DNA of 13,005 bases from Minisyncoccota bacterium (GTDB taxonomy: Bacteria; Patescibacteriota; Minisyncoccia; Minisyncoccales; PEYH01), in NCBI GenBank assembly GCA_028713795.1, contig JAQTNP010000020.1, forward strand, positions 1-13,005. Reading direction: 5' to 3'. A program made the position numbers and the translations under genes. The notes under the pieces are model-generated. The model was not told the origin of the DNA. It searched no databases and saw only the letters and a list, made by a program, of their open reading frames with translations. Positions within the stretch are counted from its first letter, which is position 1. Each line of letters begins with the position of its first letter. This document shows, in pieces, positions 12,386 to 13,005 of the stretch.

Positions 12386-12438
12386 TTGACTTCTTTTATG
12401 CTTTGTAATATTATCTATAATACTGTATTTTTTACAGT
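12386..12438 (+). promoter_or_regulatory. tuf promoter with inverted repeat at the start site
   Basis: TTGACT (12386-12391), 17-base spacer, TATTAT (12409-12414), and a second TATAAT box at 12416-12421. Right after it lies ACTGTA-TTTTT-TACAGT (12422-12438), a 6-bp inverted repeat that would cover the start site. The remaining leader to 12543 can pair TGGGT (12483-12487) with ACCCA (12527-12531) around TTGCG/CGCAA (12494-12498 with 12513-12517). tuf therefore seems to have its own transcript besides any read-through from fusA. Confidence 0.6.
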
Positions 12439-12543
12439 CCAAACCGTCATAACAATTAATAAAAATAAATAAATAGTGGGATTGGGTGATTGTTTGCGTG
12501 AATTTTTTTTCCCGCAAGAATCTCTAACCCATCAATAATTCAT

Positions 12544-13005
12544 ATGGCAGAGAAAGCAAAATTCGAAAGAACAAAACCGCACTTGAATGTTGGTACCATC
12601 GGCCATGTTGACCATGGAAAAACAACTTTAACTGCGGCAATCCTCCATACTTTGAAATTGTATGGATTTAACGTAGACGAGAGAACAATCGATCAGATTG
12701 ATTCTGCTCCAGAAGAAAAAGCAAGAGGAGTTACCATTAATGTTTGCCACGTAGAATATGAAAGTGAAAAAAGACACTATGCCCATATTGATTGTCCGGG
12801 ACACGCCGACTACATAAAGAATATGATCACCGGCGCTGCCCAGATGGATGGCTCTGTTTTGGTTGTTTCTGCTGTTGACGGCCCAATGCCGCAGACCAGA
12901 GAACATATTCTTTTGGCCAAGAACGTCGGAGTTCCAGCCATGATCGTATTTTTGAATAAATGCGATGCAGTTGATGATCCTGAAATGATTAACTTGGTTG
13001 AATCT
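12544..13005 (+). CDS. tuf: Translation elongation factor Tu, 5' part
   Basis: The first 154 codons, running off the window. GTPase motifs: GHVDHGKT (20-27), RGVTI (61-65, with Val where most bacteria have Ile), DCPGHADY (83-90), NKCD (138-141). The surroundings (APEEKARG, HVEYE, KNMITGAAQMDG, PMPQTREHILLAK) are unmistakable EF-Tu. It delivers aminoacyl-tRNA to the ribosome. Domains II and III lie outside the window. A long leader of more than 100 bases separates it from the preceding small gene, and no Shine-Dalgarno sequence is evident near the ATG. Confidence 0.97.
   Translation, partial: MAEKAKFERTKPHLNVGTIGHVDHGKTTLTAAILHTLKLYGFNVDERTIDQIDSAPEEKARGVTINVCHVEYESEKRHYAHIDCPGHADYIKNMITGAAQMDGSVLVVSAVDGPMPQTREHILLAKNVGVPAMIVFLNKCDAVDDPEMINLVES

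Noticed and set aside
1..13005. CRISPR array, transposon ends, phage genes
   Set aside because: No regularly spaced repeats, no transposase or integrase, and no phage structural genes were seen.

Overview
The window looks like a chromosomal segment of a Patescibacteria/CPR bacterium, most likely Parcubacteria. This is inferred from A+T-rich DNA, short intergenic gaps, mostly absent Shine-Dalgarno sequences with several near-leaderless promoters, a bS/uS-type ribosomal set of CPR flavour (S12 with an internal insertion, short bL28), and membrane proteins of types I associate with this group. TGA is used as a stop (VP, avd, M50 gene), so the code is the standard bacterial one.

Layout. 1-2172 (minus strand): the N-terminal part of a cysteine desulfurase, then a 512-residue multi-pass membrane protein that ends in a pilin-like, cysteine-rich domain. 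2242-3993 (plus): a DUF6512-like membrane protein, a small DUF6922-like protein and a DUF3800 protein, separated by palindromic intergenic DNA. 4025-4144: a well-folded RNA of unknown identity. 4160-4435 (minus): tRNA-Pro(GGG) and rpmB. 4527-5165: an M50 (site-2 type) membrane protease.

5189-7818 is the centre of interest: a complete diversity-generating retroelement (DGR). A G+C-rich variable-protein gene (5362-5994) ends in a variable repeat (VR, 5866-5982). A near-identical template repeat (TR, 6337-6453) lies about 0.35 kb downstream. Of 12 TR/VR differences, 11 are at adenines of the TR, the fingerprint of DGR mutagenic retrohoming. The RT (6841-7818) carries the DGR-type LGNITSQ motif and YADD. 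An Avd-type accessory protein is present but on the opposite strand (6864-6460), running head-on into the TR. The TR is preceded by a heavily structured RNA segment, and is followed by a terminator-like hairpin that has an alternative pairing which would place a 3' end exactly at the TR edge. Together the RT, Avd and TR-RNA would make mutated cDNA that rewrites the C-type-lectin-like end of the variable protein.

7888-9090 encodes a membrane-anchored family 3 glycoside hydrolase (NagZ-like). 9131-13005 is the str cluster: rpsL, rpsG, fusA, a small Phd/YefM-like ORF of unknown role, and the first 154 codons of tuf behind its own promoter.

All family assignments are by reading motifs; no searches or folding programs were run.
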